DNA of 14,988 nt, from the NCBI GenBank assembly GCA_050012535.1, contig JBEKGZ010000029.1:1-14988 (forward strand), written 5' to 3'. The stretch's first letter is position 1; each line of letters opens with the position of its first letter. The notes under the pieces were generated by a model, which saw nothing but the letters and a program-made list of their open reading frames with translations, made no database searches and was not told where the DNA came from. Positions 1 through 7,131 of this stretch are shown piece after piece. Both the position numbers and the translations under genes were made by a program. This DNA is from CAVPLU01 sp050012535 (lineage in GTDB: Archaea > Thermoproteota > Bathyarchaeia > 40CM-2-53-6).

Positions 1-248
1 CCGAATTTCGTTTTCACGATGGGTGAGACTTGTCCTTTCTGAAGCGTGAACGCGGCTTGTTCAAATTCTCTGACCATTTTTCCTCTGCCGAAAGTGCCAA
101 GGTCCCCGCCGCGTTTTCCCGAAGGACAAAGCGAAATCTGCTTGGCGACATTCGCAAATTTCTCTCCCTTTTGCAGCCTCTCTACGGCCGCTTGTGCCTC
201 TTTTTCGGTCTTCACGAGAATATGGGCACAATGAACGTCGTTTGACAT
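1..248 (-). CDS. Parvulin-type peptidyl-prolyl cis-trans isomerase (3' end beyond window)
   Basis: A reading frame on the minus strand starts at ATG 248-246 and stays open to the left edge (82 full codons), so the C-terminus lies outside the window. Residues 7-12 read CAHILV, the first parvulin strand with the active-site histidine (His9). Residues 40-51 read LCPSGKRGGDLG, nearly the same as the corresponding segment of the small bacterial parvulin PpiC, with the conserved active-site cysteine at 41. Residues 54-61 (GRGKMVRE) and the FEQAAF helix also fit. The second conserved histidine (FGYH) would fall just past the edge. Family members catalyse isomerisation of peptide bonds preceding proline and are usually about 90 residues in archaea, where they act as free-standing cytoplasmic domains. 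A GGAG-like site lies about 9 bases before the ATG. The family call is firm; the client proteins are unknown. Confidence 0.88.
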   Translation of the reverse strand, partial: MSNDVHCAHILVKTEKEAQAAVERLQKGEKFANVAKQISLCPSGKRGGDLGTFGRGKMVREFEQAAFTLQKGQVSPIVKTKF

Positions 249-288
249 CAGCAACTACTCCACGTCTTTGGGCGATGAGAAGACGGGA

Positions 289-301
289 CACAAAAATAAG
301 C
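289..301 (-). promoter_or_regulatory. TATA-like element for the parvulin gene
   Basis: On the minus strand the sequence reads CTTATTTTTG about 48 bases before the parvulin ATG. This is an AT-rich box in an otherwise mixed region, at a distance that would give a short leader of about 20 bases. It was judged by eye only. Confidence 0.3.
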
Positions 302-422
302 ATTCAAGAGTTCAGAGTACGGCATGGGTACCGTGAATAGCGCACACAAGTCAACTCTGAGGACGTCTCAAATCCTGATGCTCGCGCCCAACAAGTTACC
401 AGGTTGGATCTCAGCACACAAC

Positions 423-429
423 AAAAAAA
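423..429 (-). terminator. Oligo-T run on the minus strand, possible archaeal terminator
   Basis: Seven consecutive A on the plus strand give T7 in minus-strand transcripts. Archaeal RNA polymerase can terminate at such runs without a hairpin. It sits downstream of the minus-strand membrane-protein gene and upstream of the parvulin promoter. This is only a plausible reading. Confidence 0.2.
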
Positions 430-930
430 GGTCGGTCCAACAGTGGTACAAGATAGTCTGCTAAAGCTTGGTTGAGCAGTCCCCTAGGTATCGGGTTCCT
501 CTAGGACGTGGTAGGCTTCGTGTAAGGGGCAATAGACTGCATTTCGCCGAACTGAAGGTGAGTATATCGCATCTGCGTAACTCATTTCAGGACCGTCCGT
601 TAACGAGCCATCCAGCTCATTGGAGCACATTTGGGTAGAAGGGAAACTCAATTACTTGGTGGCCAAGGCGCCGATGCTTTTCCACCCAACTAGATATTTC
701 TCCAAGATATTCCTCACAACTCTCGCAATACGACATTTCAGTCTAATCCTCCACAACAGTCCCATGGCAAACCCGCTGATAGCTTATGATAGTTCGATAC
801 GTACAAACGACGGCGGAGGCTGACCTCACTAATGGCAAGTGTTCGATGCCTGTCCTTTCCAGTTTAACCCGACCCAGCAATGTTGATTTGCTATTTCGGA
901 GACGTGAACGACGACGCGAAGACGTAAGGT

Positions 931-949
931 AGAGTATGGTAGATACTCT
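931..949. repeat. Perfect 7-bp inverted repeat just after a stop codon
   Basis: AGAGTAT and ATACTCT pair perfectly around a five-base loop (GGTAG). The repeat begins two bases beyond the TGA stop of the minus-strand membrane-protein gene, so it could form a 3'-end hairpin in that transcript. There is no T-run directly after it, so it is not a classic intrinsic terminator. Confidence 0.4.
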
Positions 950-951
950 CT

Positions 952-1329
952 TCAATTATTACGTGTGAAATTGTTGCGTGTCGGCGTAATTCGCTTGCTC
1001 AACCGCAGAAGCAGTTGGGGCTGAGGGACAATCGTGAGTAGTAAGGCTCCGAAGAAAGCGCAGAGTGCCGCGGCTAGCAATGAGTTGAGCCAGGGAACAC
1101 CCCACATGTAGAGCCGGTCCACTATCAACTGAAGTCCGTAGGGCTTACCATACGGGGCTGTGAATAGTGGAGCACACTCGCGGACAAACGCGGTAAAGTG
1201 CTTGTCCCAATACTCATAGCCCCTGGTCACGCACAGTGACGGGCTCGGGAAACCAGCTTTCATGAAGACAGGATATAGTAAGGACGTGATTGCGACGAAT
1301 GCCAAGGATAGCACAGCCCATCTATTCAC
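952..1329 (-). CDS. Small two-helix membrane protein of unknown function
   Basis: A 125-residue protein read from GTG 1329-1327. This start is chosen because a perfect AGGAGGT ribosome-binding site lies 10 bases upstream; a TTG ten codons earlier would include that site within the coding region. Two hydrophobic segments are visible, at about residues 4-23 and 78-101. The part between them, about 54 residues, is polar and aromatic and holds two cysteines (33 and 52). Positive charge sits at the N-terminus and after the second helix (LRLSKRITPTR), which favours both ends inside and the loop outside, where the two cysteines could form a disulfide. I do not recognise the family. The last dozen residues come from a locally repetitive stretch and may not be conserved. 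It stands alone, with long gaps on both sides. Confidence 0.6.
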   Translation of the reverse strand: MNRWAVLSLAFVAITSLLYPVFMKAGFPSPSLCVTRGYEYWDKHFTAFVRECAPLFTAPYGKPYGLQLIVDRLYMWGVPWLNSLLAAALCAFFGALLLTIVPQPQLLLRLSKRITPTRNNFTRNN

Positions 1330-1783
1330 GCGCTTGAGAACCTCCTGCCCGGCAGACAAACGGTGAGTCTCAGAGGGCTACTGCTTTGCTATGTTTGCTT
1401 AGCATTTCAGGTTTTGGGTTCTCGATTTCGTTCAAATCCGCTAGAGGACGCCTTCACATCAGATGTCGGAGACGGTTGATAGGAAAGGAGGGGTTGCTAG
1501 GAGATTCTTTTCTCAATGAATAGGGTTCTCAGGTGTGTGCGTGGTGTGTTTCTAGAGTAGTCGTCCCGCGAGCTTGAGCACACGGAGCGCGTTGAGTGTG
1601 ATCATTTCGTTCGGGCCGTTCCGTCCCCAATCCACAACCTCCAGGCCAGAGGTGCGTTTGCCAGTTGGGTGCCAATAGTAGCCCCTCAATACGGTCCAGA
1701 GGACTCACCCAAATCACGCAAGATCATTAGATATTCAGTGCCGGGTCAGGGCGCTGTTTTGTCTCCTCAGCTGGACGGCCTGA
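1330..1783. other. Gap of about 450 bases, mostly empty
   Basis: Apart from the possible fragment at 1552-1689, I see no gene between the membrane protein and adenylate kinase. A GTTCAAATC string at 1430-1438 resembles a tRNA T-loop, but its flanks do not pair into a stem and no acceptor or anticodon arm fits. Confidence 0.45.
1552..1689 (-). pseudogene. Possible gene remnant or very small protein (about 45 residues)
   Basis: This minus-strand frame is open from after a TGA at 1707-1705 to a TAG at 1554-1552; the first possible start is TTG at 1689. The 45 residues look like real protein: GYYWHPTGKR near the start, then VVDWGRNGPN and a leucine-rich end, TLNALRVLKLAGRLL. There is no good ribosome-binding site. 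A separate frame just upstream (ATG 1727, 13 codons) ends at a TGA exactly where this one begins, which could reflect an old frameshift. I do not recognise the family. The composition suggests the C-terminal piece of a larger protein, but a chance frame is possible. Confidence 0.3.
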
Positions 1784-2419
1784 TCACTTCTTGATGGTCT
1801 TCACTATTTGTTCCACGACTTTTTCGGGATCCACGTTCGGGTCTTCGTTTCTAATGTCTTTGAGAAGGTTCTTCGATCGATAGAAGTCAATGACAGGTGC
1901 GGAGGCCTCTTGGTAGACTCTCAGGCGTTCACGGATCACTTCAGGCTGATCGTCGACACGCCTGAACAATTCACCGCCGTCCTTGTCGCACTTGCCAGCC
2001 ACTTTGGGCGGCATCGACTTCTCATTGTATATCGCTCCACAGGTCTTGCATTGCAGTCTCGATGATAACCTCTCCACGATCACACTATCTGGAACGTTGA
2101 GGTTCACTACAACGTCAACTTTCGTGATCTTCTCGAGTTCCCTTGCTTGCCCGACCGTTCTTGGGTAACCTTCGAGAATGAACCCCTTCGACTGCTCAGA
2201 CGCCAGGCGTTTCTTCAGAATCTCTGTGATGATCTCGTCCGGCACCAGTGTGCCAGAGCTGCTGTACTTCTCAATCTTCCTCCCCAACGGGGTCTTGTTG
2301 CGTATCTCTTCGCGGACAAGGTCGCCGGTAGAAATATGTGGGCTACCAAGCTTGTTCACTAGCCTAGAAGCGTAGGTTCCTTTCCCGGATCCCGGCGGCC
2401 CAAATATGACGACTTTCAT
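1784..2419 (-). CDS. adk: Adenylate kinase, zinc-lid type
   Basis: This 211-residue enzyme interconverts ATP + AMP and two ADP in the cytoplasm. Residues 7-15 are the P-loop GPPGSGKGT. STGDLVREEI (30-39) is the AMP-binding helix region, and EGYPRT (83-88) matches the family's DGFPRT motif with Glu and Tyr replacing Asp and Phe. The lid carries the metal site Cys124-x2-Cys127-x16-Cys144-x2-Asp147, so three cysteines and one aspartate, as in some bacterial adenylate kinases. RRVDDQPEVIRERL follows, with the conserved arginines. Length fits the long, lid-bearing bacterial-type family, and not the short trimeric archaeal AdkA. It starts 19 bases after the class V enzyme stops, with a GAGGAC-like site, so the two are probably co-transcribed. 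The family call is firm. Confidence 0.95.
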   Translation of the reverse strand: MKVVIFGPPGSGKGTYASRLVNKLGSPHISTGDLVREEIRNKTPLGRKIEKYSSSGTLVPDEIITEILKKRLASEQSKGFILEGYPRTVGQARELEKITKVDVVVNLNVPDSVIVERLSSRLQCKTCGAIYNEKSMPPKVAGKCDKDGGELFRRVDDQPEVIRERLRVYQEASAPVIDFYRSKNLLKDIRNEDPNVDPEKVVEQIVKTIKK

Positions 2420-2438
2420 TCACTCAGTCCCCGCGTCC

Positions 2439-3593
2439 TCACTTTGAGAGTATCTCTTCAAGGGTTTGGTTTGCTCGCAATAAGTCCTCCTCTGTGTTGT
2501 ATGCATGAAAAGAGAAGCGCACGCCGTCGAAACGTTGTGAAACTATAATGTGCCGCTTCACAAGCTCGCCGGCAATGACAGACTGGTCTCGCCCTTTGAA
2601 CCTGAATGAGGCTATGCTCGCATGAGCGCCTTCCTCCTCAGGCGTTAGCGCAATCGTGTGAGGGAATCTCTGGTTGTTTCTCACAATGTCGATGAATCGC
2701 TTCGTCATGGAGAGGACATGGCTGGTCAAGTTCTTGTGACCGATCTTTGTTAAGTATCGCATGGACTCCGCCAAGCCGATGGGGCAGGCGTAGTCCATCG
2801 TGCTGTACTCGAATTTCTTCGCATCCTTCGCAAAGGTGAGTTCTGTCACGTTCAAGTTGTACGGATCTGGTGCACTGCGCCAGCCCACTAAGGGCGGTTC
2901 AAGCTTCTCCACGAGGTCCCACTTGAGGTAGAAGAGGGATACACCGAACGGTCCTAGCAGTCCCTTGTACCCGCTCGCCACAAGCGCGTCCACCTCGTCC
3001 CGGTGCACGTCGATGGGCATGAGTCCTGCTGACTGTGTCGCGTCCACGATGAGAAATGCTCCGTGTGAATGCGCTAGCTCGGATAGCCAGCGTAGATCGA
3101 ATCTCTGCCCCGTCCCAAACTCAACATGACTAATCGAGATCACGGCCGTGCGATCGTCCACAAGCTTCTCCAGTTCGTTCTCATCCACCACGCCATCATG
3201 ATTCTTGGCAAGTCGTACTTCGATGCCCTTCTCCTCGCGCAGGCGCATCCAAGGGTGGACTACGCTCGGGAAATCAGCATCCGTGCTCACAACATTCGCG
3301 CCTCTCTTCAGGTTCAGAGACCATGCGAATGAGCAAATGCCCACCGTAGCACTGGACAAGACTGCTATCTCTTCCCTATGGGCGCCAAGGAGGGATGCCG
3401 CTTCATTCCGGGCGCCCTCTAACGCTTGTGTCTCAGCTGACTCATCGAAACCAATGGTTCCTCCGGACGCGACCTTCCGCTGAAACTCCACCATGCTGTC
3501 AATCGCTGGCCTCGGCATCAAGGAGATAGACGCGGAGTTCAGATATGTCACCGTACGCGCCGTCGGAAAATCCTCAAGATTCACCCGCAGCAT
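2439..3593 (-). CDS. Class V aminotransferase-fold PLP enzyme (cysteine desulfurase/epimerase-like)
   Basis: A 384-residue fold-type I PLP enzyme. YLNSASISLMP (17-27) matches the YLNxA opening of class V enzymes. SATVGI (81-86) is the phosphate-binding turn, SHVEFGTGQRFDL (155-167) carries the cofactor-stacking His156, VDATQSAG (183-190) carries Asp184, which pairs with the pyridine nitrogen, and SGYKGLLGPFG has the Schiff-base Lys210. The region where cysteine desulfurases carry the catalytic cysteine loop (roughly 320-345 here) has none. So a true cysteine desulfurase role is unlikely; an epimerase, lyase or aminotransferase is possible. The substrate cannot be told from sequence. The gene is first in a unit with adenylate kinase and is divergent from the DUF362 gene. 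It starts at ATG 3593, with a TATA-like box about 38 bases upstream. Confidence 0.88.
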   Translation of the reverse strand: MLRVNLEDFPTARTVTYLNSASISLMPRPAIDSMVEFQRKVASGGTIGFDESAETQALEGARNEAASLLGAHREEIAVLSSATVGICSFAWSLNLKRGANVVSTDADFPSVVHPWMRLREEKGIEVRLAKNHDGVVDENELEKLVDDRTAVISISHVEFGTGQRFDLRWLSELAHSHGAFLIVDATQSAGLMPIDVHRDEVDALVASGYKGLLGPFGVSLFYLKWDLVEKLEPPLVGWRSAPDPYNLNVTELTFAKDAKKFEYSTMDYACPIGLAESMRYLTKIGHKNLTSHVLSMTKRFIDIVRNNQRFPHTIALTPEEEGAHASIASFRFKGRDQSVIAGELVKRHIIVSQRFDGVRFSFHAYNTEEDLLRANQTLEEILSK

Positions 3594-3625
3594 TCAGGTC
3601 CCCGGCCGAGATGTTGCCTCTCCAC

Positions 3626-3637
3626 GTTTTAAATTGC
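3626..3637 (-). promoter_or_regulatory. TATA-like box for the aminotransferase-adk unit
   Basis: The minus strand reads CAATTTAAAAC, centred about 38 bases before the ATG at 3593. This would give a leader of roughly 10 bases, typical of archaeal promoters. Confidence 0.45.
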
Positions 3638-3681
3638 CACGATCATCTGAACGCCGGGGCGTCAGATGTCTTGATCTCTCT

Positions 3682-3691
3682 TCAAATAAGC
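3682..3691 (+). promoter_or_regulatory. TATA-like box for the DUF362 gene
   Basis: TCAAATAAG lies about 40 bases before the ATG at 3727, on the opposite side of the divergent intergenic region from the aminotransferase box. There is no clear ribosome-binding site after it, so the leader is probably short. Confidence 0.35.
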
Positions 3692-3726
3692 GTATGACAT
3701 GACCTTCCTGGATCGAATGATGAGTG

Positions 3727-4566
3727 ATGAGTAGAGTCGCAATTGTGAGGGGAACGGATCCTCGTGACATGACCGTTCGAGCAATGGAGACGGTAGATGC
3801 CGCTAAAGTCGTCTCGCTCGACAAGCCGGTTTTGATTAAACCCAACTACATCGACGCCAGCCATCCCTCAACAGGAATCACGACCGATGCCAGAGTCATC
3901 GAGGGAGTCGTTACGTTCCTGAAGAAACACGATTTGGAGGAAATCATCATCGGGGAGGGAACCGGAATGGGAGATACCTTAGATGCCTTCAAGGTTGGAG
4001 GGGTCGATGATGTTGCAAGAAGATGGAAAGTCCGCATGGTCGACCTCAACAGAGACGACTTCGTTGAGGTTCATCCCCCCAAGGCTCGAACCTTGAGCAA
4101 AGTGAAGATAGCTAGGACGGCCTTGGAGAGCACGATTGTCAGTGTCCCAAAGCTGAAGCCGCACAGATTGGCTGGTGTAACTCTGAGTCTAAAGAACATG
4201 ATGGGCGCCATGACGCCTAAAGGATCAATGCACGGGCATTTGAGTCAGAACATAGTCGACTTGGCCTCGGTTATCAAACCGAGCATAGCTGTCATTGACG
4301 GCATAATCGCTGGCGAAGGCCATGAAACCAGTGGTAATCCTGTGGAGATGAACTTGGTAATCGCAGGAACAGATCCTGTTGCAGTGGACGCAGTCGGTGC
4401 AGCCGTGATGGGCATCCGCGCCGAATATGTGAAACACCTGAGCCTGGCAGAGGAATGCGGCCTCGGAACATGCAACCTGGAGCGAATAGAAGTGCTTGGA
4501 GAACCCATCGAGAAAGTGAGCAGAAAATTCAGAACGTCCTTCTTGTCCAAAATCGCGCAGATATAA
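3727..4566 (+). CDS. DUF362 domain protein
   Basis: A 279-residue DUF362 protein without the ferredoxin domain that many relatives carry. LIKPNYI near residue 36 is the conserved KPN motif. Then come GEGTGMGDT, the central VPKLKPHRLAGVTLSLKNMM stretch (family pattern: K-x-H...SLKN), and IAGTDPVAVDAVGAAVMG near 210. The last 50 residues have Cys-x6-Cys (ECGLGTCNLE), not the CxxCxxC of a ferredoxin. The function of the family is not established; iron-sulfur or redox roles have been suggested for members with ferredoxin domains. The start is ATG 3727; GTG 3724, directly in front, is an alternative, and a stop at 3721 rules out anything longer. It lies 74 bases before the AlaX gene on the same strand and may be co-transcribed with it. 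Confidence 0.85.
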   Translation: MSRVAIVRGTDPRDMTVRAMETVDAAKVVSLDKPVLIKPNYIDASHPSTGITTDARVIEGVVTFLKKHDLEEIIIGEGTGMGDTLDAFKVGGVDDVARRWKVRMVDLNRDDFVEVHPPKARTLSKVKIARTALESTIVSVPKLKPHRLAGVTLSLKNMMGAMTPKGSMHGHLSQNIVDLASVIKPSIAVIDGIIAGEGHETSGNPVEMNLVIAGTDPVAVDAVGAAVMGIRAEYVKHLSLAEECGLGTCNLERIEVLGEPIEKVSRKFRTSFLSKIAQI

Positions 4567-4640
4567 GCCAGTTCCGAATCTTTGACCGTCTTGCAATTGC
4601 ATGCAATGGCTGGAGATAGTTGGACTAGGCGATCATTAAG

Positions 4641-5390
4641 TTGGTAGATCTAGCGAAGTTCGTTCAGGAGATTCCCCCAACAGTATGCGCGTACTTGGAG
4701 GACTCGTACTCGCAATCGACAGACTGTAATGTTCTGCGAGCCGTTCAAGAGAAGAACAGCGCGTATCTGGCGTTGGATCGAACGATCTTTCATCCGAGAT
4801 CAGGCGGGCAACCGTCTGACGTTGGATCAATAGAAGGTTCTTCGTTTCGCGTTGACGTGAAGAGGGCGATGAACCAGAGCGGGGTTATCGTCCATTTCGC
4901 GAAGGTTGAAGGAAAGCTGGATACAGGCCCTGCCACATGCACGATCGATTGGACGAATCGGTTCCTGCTGATGAGAAGGCATACAGCAGCTCATCTCCTA
5001 GACCATTGTCTGGCGACTCTCACTGGTTCCCGTGTCGAGACAACGGACTCTTGGCTCGGGGATGATCCTTACGTTGGCTACGCAGGACCTGCTCACTCTG
5101 ACCTCGACCTCAAAGGGCTTGAAGAGCTTGGGAACGGCTTCATCCGCCAAGGGCTGAATGTCGACATCAAGACTATGGACAGATCTGATGCCGAGCGTCT
5201 GATCACGGATGCCCCCAACTTTGCTAGGCTTCCGAAGAGCCAGAAGCTACGGATTGTGACCATCGAAGGGCAGCTTCCGATCCCGTGTGGGGGCACACAT
5301 GTGCGGACCCTCAGAGAGATCGGAGGAATCGAAGTTCGGAGAACTGAGCCTGCCGAGGCGGGCTTCAGGCTACATTTCGAGGTCAGGTAG
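4641..5390 (+). CDS. alaX: AlaX-type alanyl-tRNA editing protein
   Basis: A free-standing relative of the alanyl-tRNA synthetase editing domain. It hydrolyses serine (or glycine) wrongly attached to tRNA-Ala in the cytoplasm. The zinc-binding set is complete: His114 and His118 in RRHTAAHLL, and Cys216 and His220 in PCGGTH. HPRSGGQPSDVG (51-62) is the glycine-rich motif of the longer, AlaX-M-like forms; the 249-residue length also fits those, not the short AlaX-S. The start is TTG 4641, with GGCGATC six bases upstream, a partial match to the archaeal GGTGATC site. The uS2 gene follows 122 bases later with its own probable promoter. The family call is firm; the exact substrate preference is inferred. 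Confidence 0.9.
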   Translation: MVDLAKFVQEIPPTVCAYLEDSYSQSTDCNVLRAVQEKNSAYLALDRTIFHPRSGGQPSDVGSIEGSSFRVDVKRAMNQSGVIVHFAKVEGKLDTGPATCTIDWTNRFLLMRRHTAAHLLDHCLATLTGSRVETTDSWLGDDPYVGYAGPAHSDLDLKGLEELGNGFIRQGLNVDIKTMDRSDAERLITDAPNFARLPKSQKLRIVTIEGQLPIPCGGTHVRTLREIGGIEVRRTEPAEAGFRLHFEVR

Positions 5391-5442
5391 ACGACTTGTT
5401 CCGAGGCTTCCTCTGGATCGTTTGGTGACCTAGCGAGTGCTA

Positions 5443-5452
5443 TCCTTAAATG
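5443..5452 (+). promoter_or_regulatory. TATA-like box for the uS2-Memo-mevalonate cluster
   Basis: TCCTTAAATG sits about 64 bases before the GTG start of the uS2 gene, inside a 122-base gap. It would give a leader of about 35-40 bases. This is the best candidate for a promoter serving uS2, Memo and possibly the downstream mevalonate genes. Confidence 0.4.
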
Positions 5453-5512
5453 AGCTATCTGCTTGTACGGTCAATCCGAATCTGAAACCATAGCATCGCA
5501 GAGGAATAGCGC

Positions 5513-6178
5513 GTGTCTGAGATCGAAGATAAGGAGGCAATGCCGAAGGTAGAGAACCTTCTCTTGCCTCTTGAGGAGATGCTTGCCGCTGGCCTACACA
5601 TTGGAACCCGCATCAAGACAGGTGACATGCAACAATACATTTACCGTGTCCGGCCCGATGGGCTCTTCATTCTTAACATCGGAAAGACCGACGAGAAGAT
5701 CAGGATGGCAGCGAAGTTCATCGCTCAATTTGACTCCGATCGTGTCCTTACGGTTTCATCGAGGATCTACGGGAAGACGCCGATCGAGAAGTTCTGCGAG
5801 CTGACGAGGACCATGTCGATGATCGGCCGATTCATGCCCGGTTTAATTTCAAACCCGTTGCAACGAAAACACGCGGAACCCCAGCTCGTAATGGTCACTG
5901 ATCCAAGGGCTGACTTCCAAGCGATCAAGGAATCGACCAACGCGGGCGTCCCGGTAATCGCGCTGTGCGATACCGACAACGCGTTCACAGGAGTCGACCT
6001 TGCAATCCCCGTGAACAACAAAGGCCGACGAGCTCTGGCGATGGTCTACTGGCTACTGGCGAGGCAGGTACTCCGTGAACGAGCAGAACTCCCAGCCGAC
6101 GGAACGATCACAGCAACCGTAGACGATTTCGAGACAAAATTAGCTGCGATCGCGCCGAGAGTTGGCGGCGAACTTTGA
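5513..6178 (+). CDS. rps2: 30S ribosomal protein uS2
   Basis: A 221-residue small-subunit ribosomal protein of the archaeal/eukaryal SA type. Visible family segments are AAGLHIGTRIKTGDM (26-40), the region around FILNIGKTDEKIRMAAKFI, RFMPGLISNP, VMVTDPRADFQAIKES, and VPVIALCDTDN...DLAIPVNNKGRRAL. It binds 16S rRNA in the head and platform region of the subunit. GTG at 5513 is preferred because GAGG lies about 8 bases ahead. An internal ATG at 5540 also has AAGGAGG in front, but only two bases away, which is too close. Its stop codon overlaps the Memo start (TTGA), so Memo translation is probably coupled. uS2 beside Memo and mevalonate kinase is a neighbourhood known from other archaea. Confidence 0.95.
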   Translation: MSEIEDKEAMPKVENLLLPLEEMLAAGLHIGTRIKTGDMQQYIYRVRPDGLFILNIGKTDEKIRMAAKFIAQFDSDRVLTVSSRIYGKTPIEKFCELTRTMSMIGRFMPGLISNPLQRKHAEPQLVMVTDPRADFQAIKESTNAGVPVIALCDTDNAFTGVDLAIPVNNKGRRALAMVYWLLARQVLRERAELPADGTITATVDDFETKLAAIAPRVGGEL

Positions 6179-7023
6179 AACTGAGAAGAGCTCAAGTCGC
6201 AGGCTCATTCTATTCAGGCACAAGAGCAGCTCTCACCAGCGAGATCGAGGGATGCTTCACTCACCGTCTAGGCCCAGGACGGCTCCCGAAACTCGCACAC
6301 GTAGGTGAGAGGAAACTAGTGGGGCTCGTGTGCCCGCACGCAGGCTACATGTACTCAGGCCCTGTCGCTGCGAGGTCCTACTTCGAAGTCGCTAGCGACG
6401 GAAAACCGGACAAGATCGTGATCATCGGGCCAAATCATACAGGTCAGGGGAGCGGCGTCTCAATGATGTCCGAGGGCGTTTGGGAGACGCCTCTCGGGCA
6501 AATCGAAGTCGACAAGGAGACAGCTATCGCGATCTCAAAGGCGTCTGACATAATTGATGTCGATGAGCGAGCCCACCTGCATGAACATTCGATTGAAGTT
6601 CAGCTCCCATTCTTGCAGTACATCCTCAAGACGAGATTCGACTTCGTTCCTATCTGTATGATGATGCAGGATCTTGAGACGAGCGCGGAAGTCGGGAAGG
6701 CGGTTGGGGAAGCACTCAAGGGCAAAGATGCGCTCGTAATAGCTTCCTCAGACATGACTCACTACGAGTCAGCTGAGTCGGCGAAACGAAAGGACCGGCT
6801 TGCCATTGATGCCATCCTCGCGCTTGATGATGCAAGATTGCAGGAGACCGTTGAGTCACACAGGATTAGCATGTGCGGTCACGGCCCAGTCGCAAGCATG
6901 ATTGCCGCTTCGAAGATTCTCGACGCGAAGACTGCTCAGCTTCTAGGATACAGCACCAGTGGCGATATCACTAGAGACAACAGCGAAGTCGTAGGATACC
7001 TCGCAGCGTCAGTCCAGAGATAG
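6175..7023 (+). CDS. Memo family protein
   Basis: A 282-residue member of the MEMO1/AmmeMemoRadiSam-related family (UPF0103). VCPHAGYMYSGPVAARSY (52-69) gives His55, IIGPNHTGQGSG (83-94) gives His88, and MCGHGP (233-238) gives Cys234. These line up with the three metal-binding residues of human MEMO1. HEHSIEVQLPFLQY (136-149) and ASSDMTHYE (190-198) are further conserved stretches. The fold is that of class III non-haem iron dioxygenases. The archaeal reaction is not known. Starts at TTG 6175, overlapping the uS2 stop by four bases. The persistent position between uS2 and mevalonate kinase in archaea suggests a link to isoprenoid synthesis, but this is an inference from position only. Confidence 0.92.
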   Translation: MKLRRAQVAGSFYSGTRAALTSEIEGCFTHRLGPGRLPKLAHVGERKLVGLVCPHAGYMYSGPVAARSYFEVASDGKPDKIVIIGPNHTGQGSGVSMMSEGVWETPLGQIEVDKETAIAISKASDIIDVDERAHLHEHSIEVQLPFLQYILKTRFDFVPICMMMQDLETSAEVGKAVGEALKGKDALVIASSDMTHYESAESAKRKDRLAIDAILALDDARLQETVESHRISMCGHGPVASMIAASKILDAKTAQLLGYSTSGDITRDNSEVVGYLAASVQR

Positions 7024-7131
7024 GAAATTCAGTCGGAAAGCGTGAGCCACCGGACATAGGATTGGTCGATCGTAACACGGCGCTTGACTTTTCTCTCAGG
7101 TCCATCGTAGCTAACTGAAGGTGCGGGGTTC

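Larger units (their letters stand above)
249..930. other. Long stretch without a convincing gene
   Basis: I see no reading frame here with a recognisable domain, good ribosome-binding site and protein-like composition. The open frames present (for example 324-464 and 620-823 on the plus strand, 743-955 on the minus strand) have no recognisable motif. No tRNA-like T-arm (GTTCRA flanked by a pairing stem) was found on either strand. A run of seven A at 423-429 reads as a run of T on the minus strand and could end leftward transcription before the parvulin promoter. An unrecognised non-coding RNA cannot be excluded. Confidence 0.5.

Noticed and set aside
324..464. Plus-strand frame of 46 codons starting with ATG
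   Set aside because: No ribosome-binding site, no motif, and composition no better than nearby random frames.
743..955. Minus-strand frame whose TTG overlaps the stop of the membrane-protein gene
   Set aside because: The TTGA overlap looks like coupling, but there is no ribosome-binding site, the frame runs through a hairpin, and the product is an arginine- and serine-rich sequence without recognisable features.
1420..1450. T-loop-like GTTCAAATC suggesting a tRNA
   Set aside because: The bases on either side do not pair into a T-stem, and no acceptor, D or anticodon arm fits around it.
1529..1717. Minus-strand 62-codon frame in the gap before adenylate kinase
   Set aside because: A different frame of the same DNA (1552-1689) gives a much more protein-like sequence; this one ends in low-complexity His/Thr residues.
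5540..5554. Internal ATG of uS2 with AAGGAGG in front as the true start
   Set aside because: The site ends only two bases before the ATG, too close for normal initiation; the GTG start at 5513 has a properly spaced GAGG.
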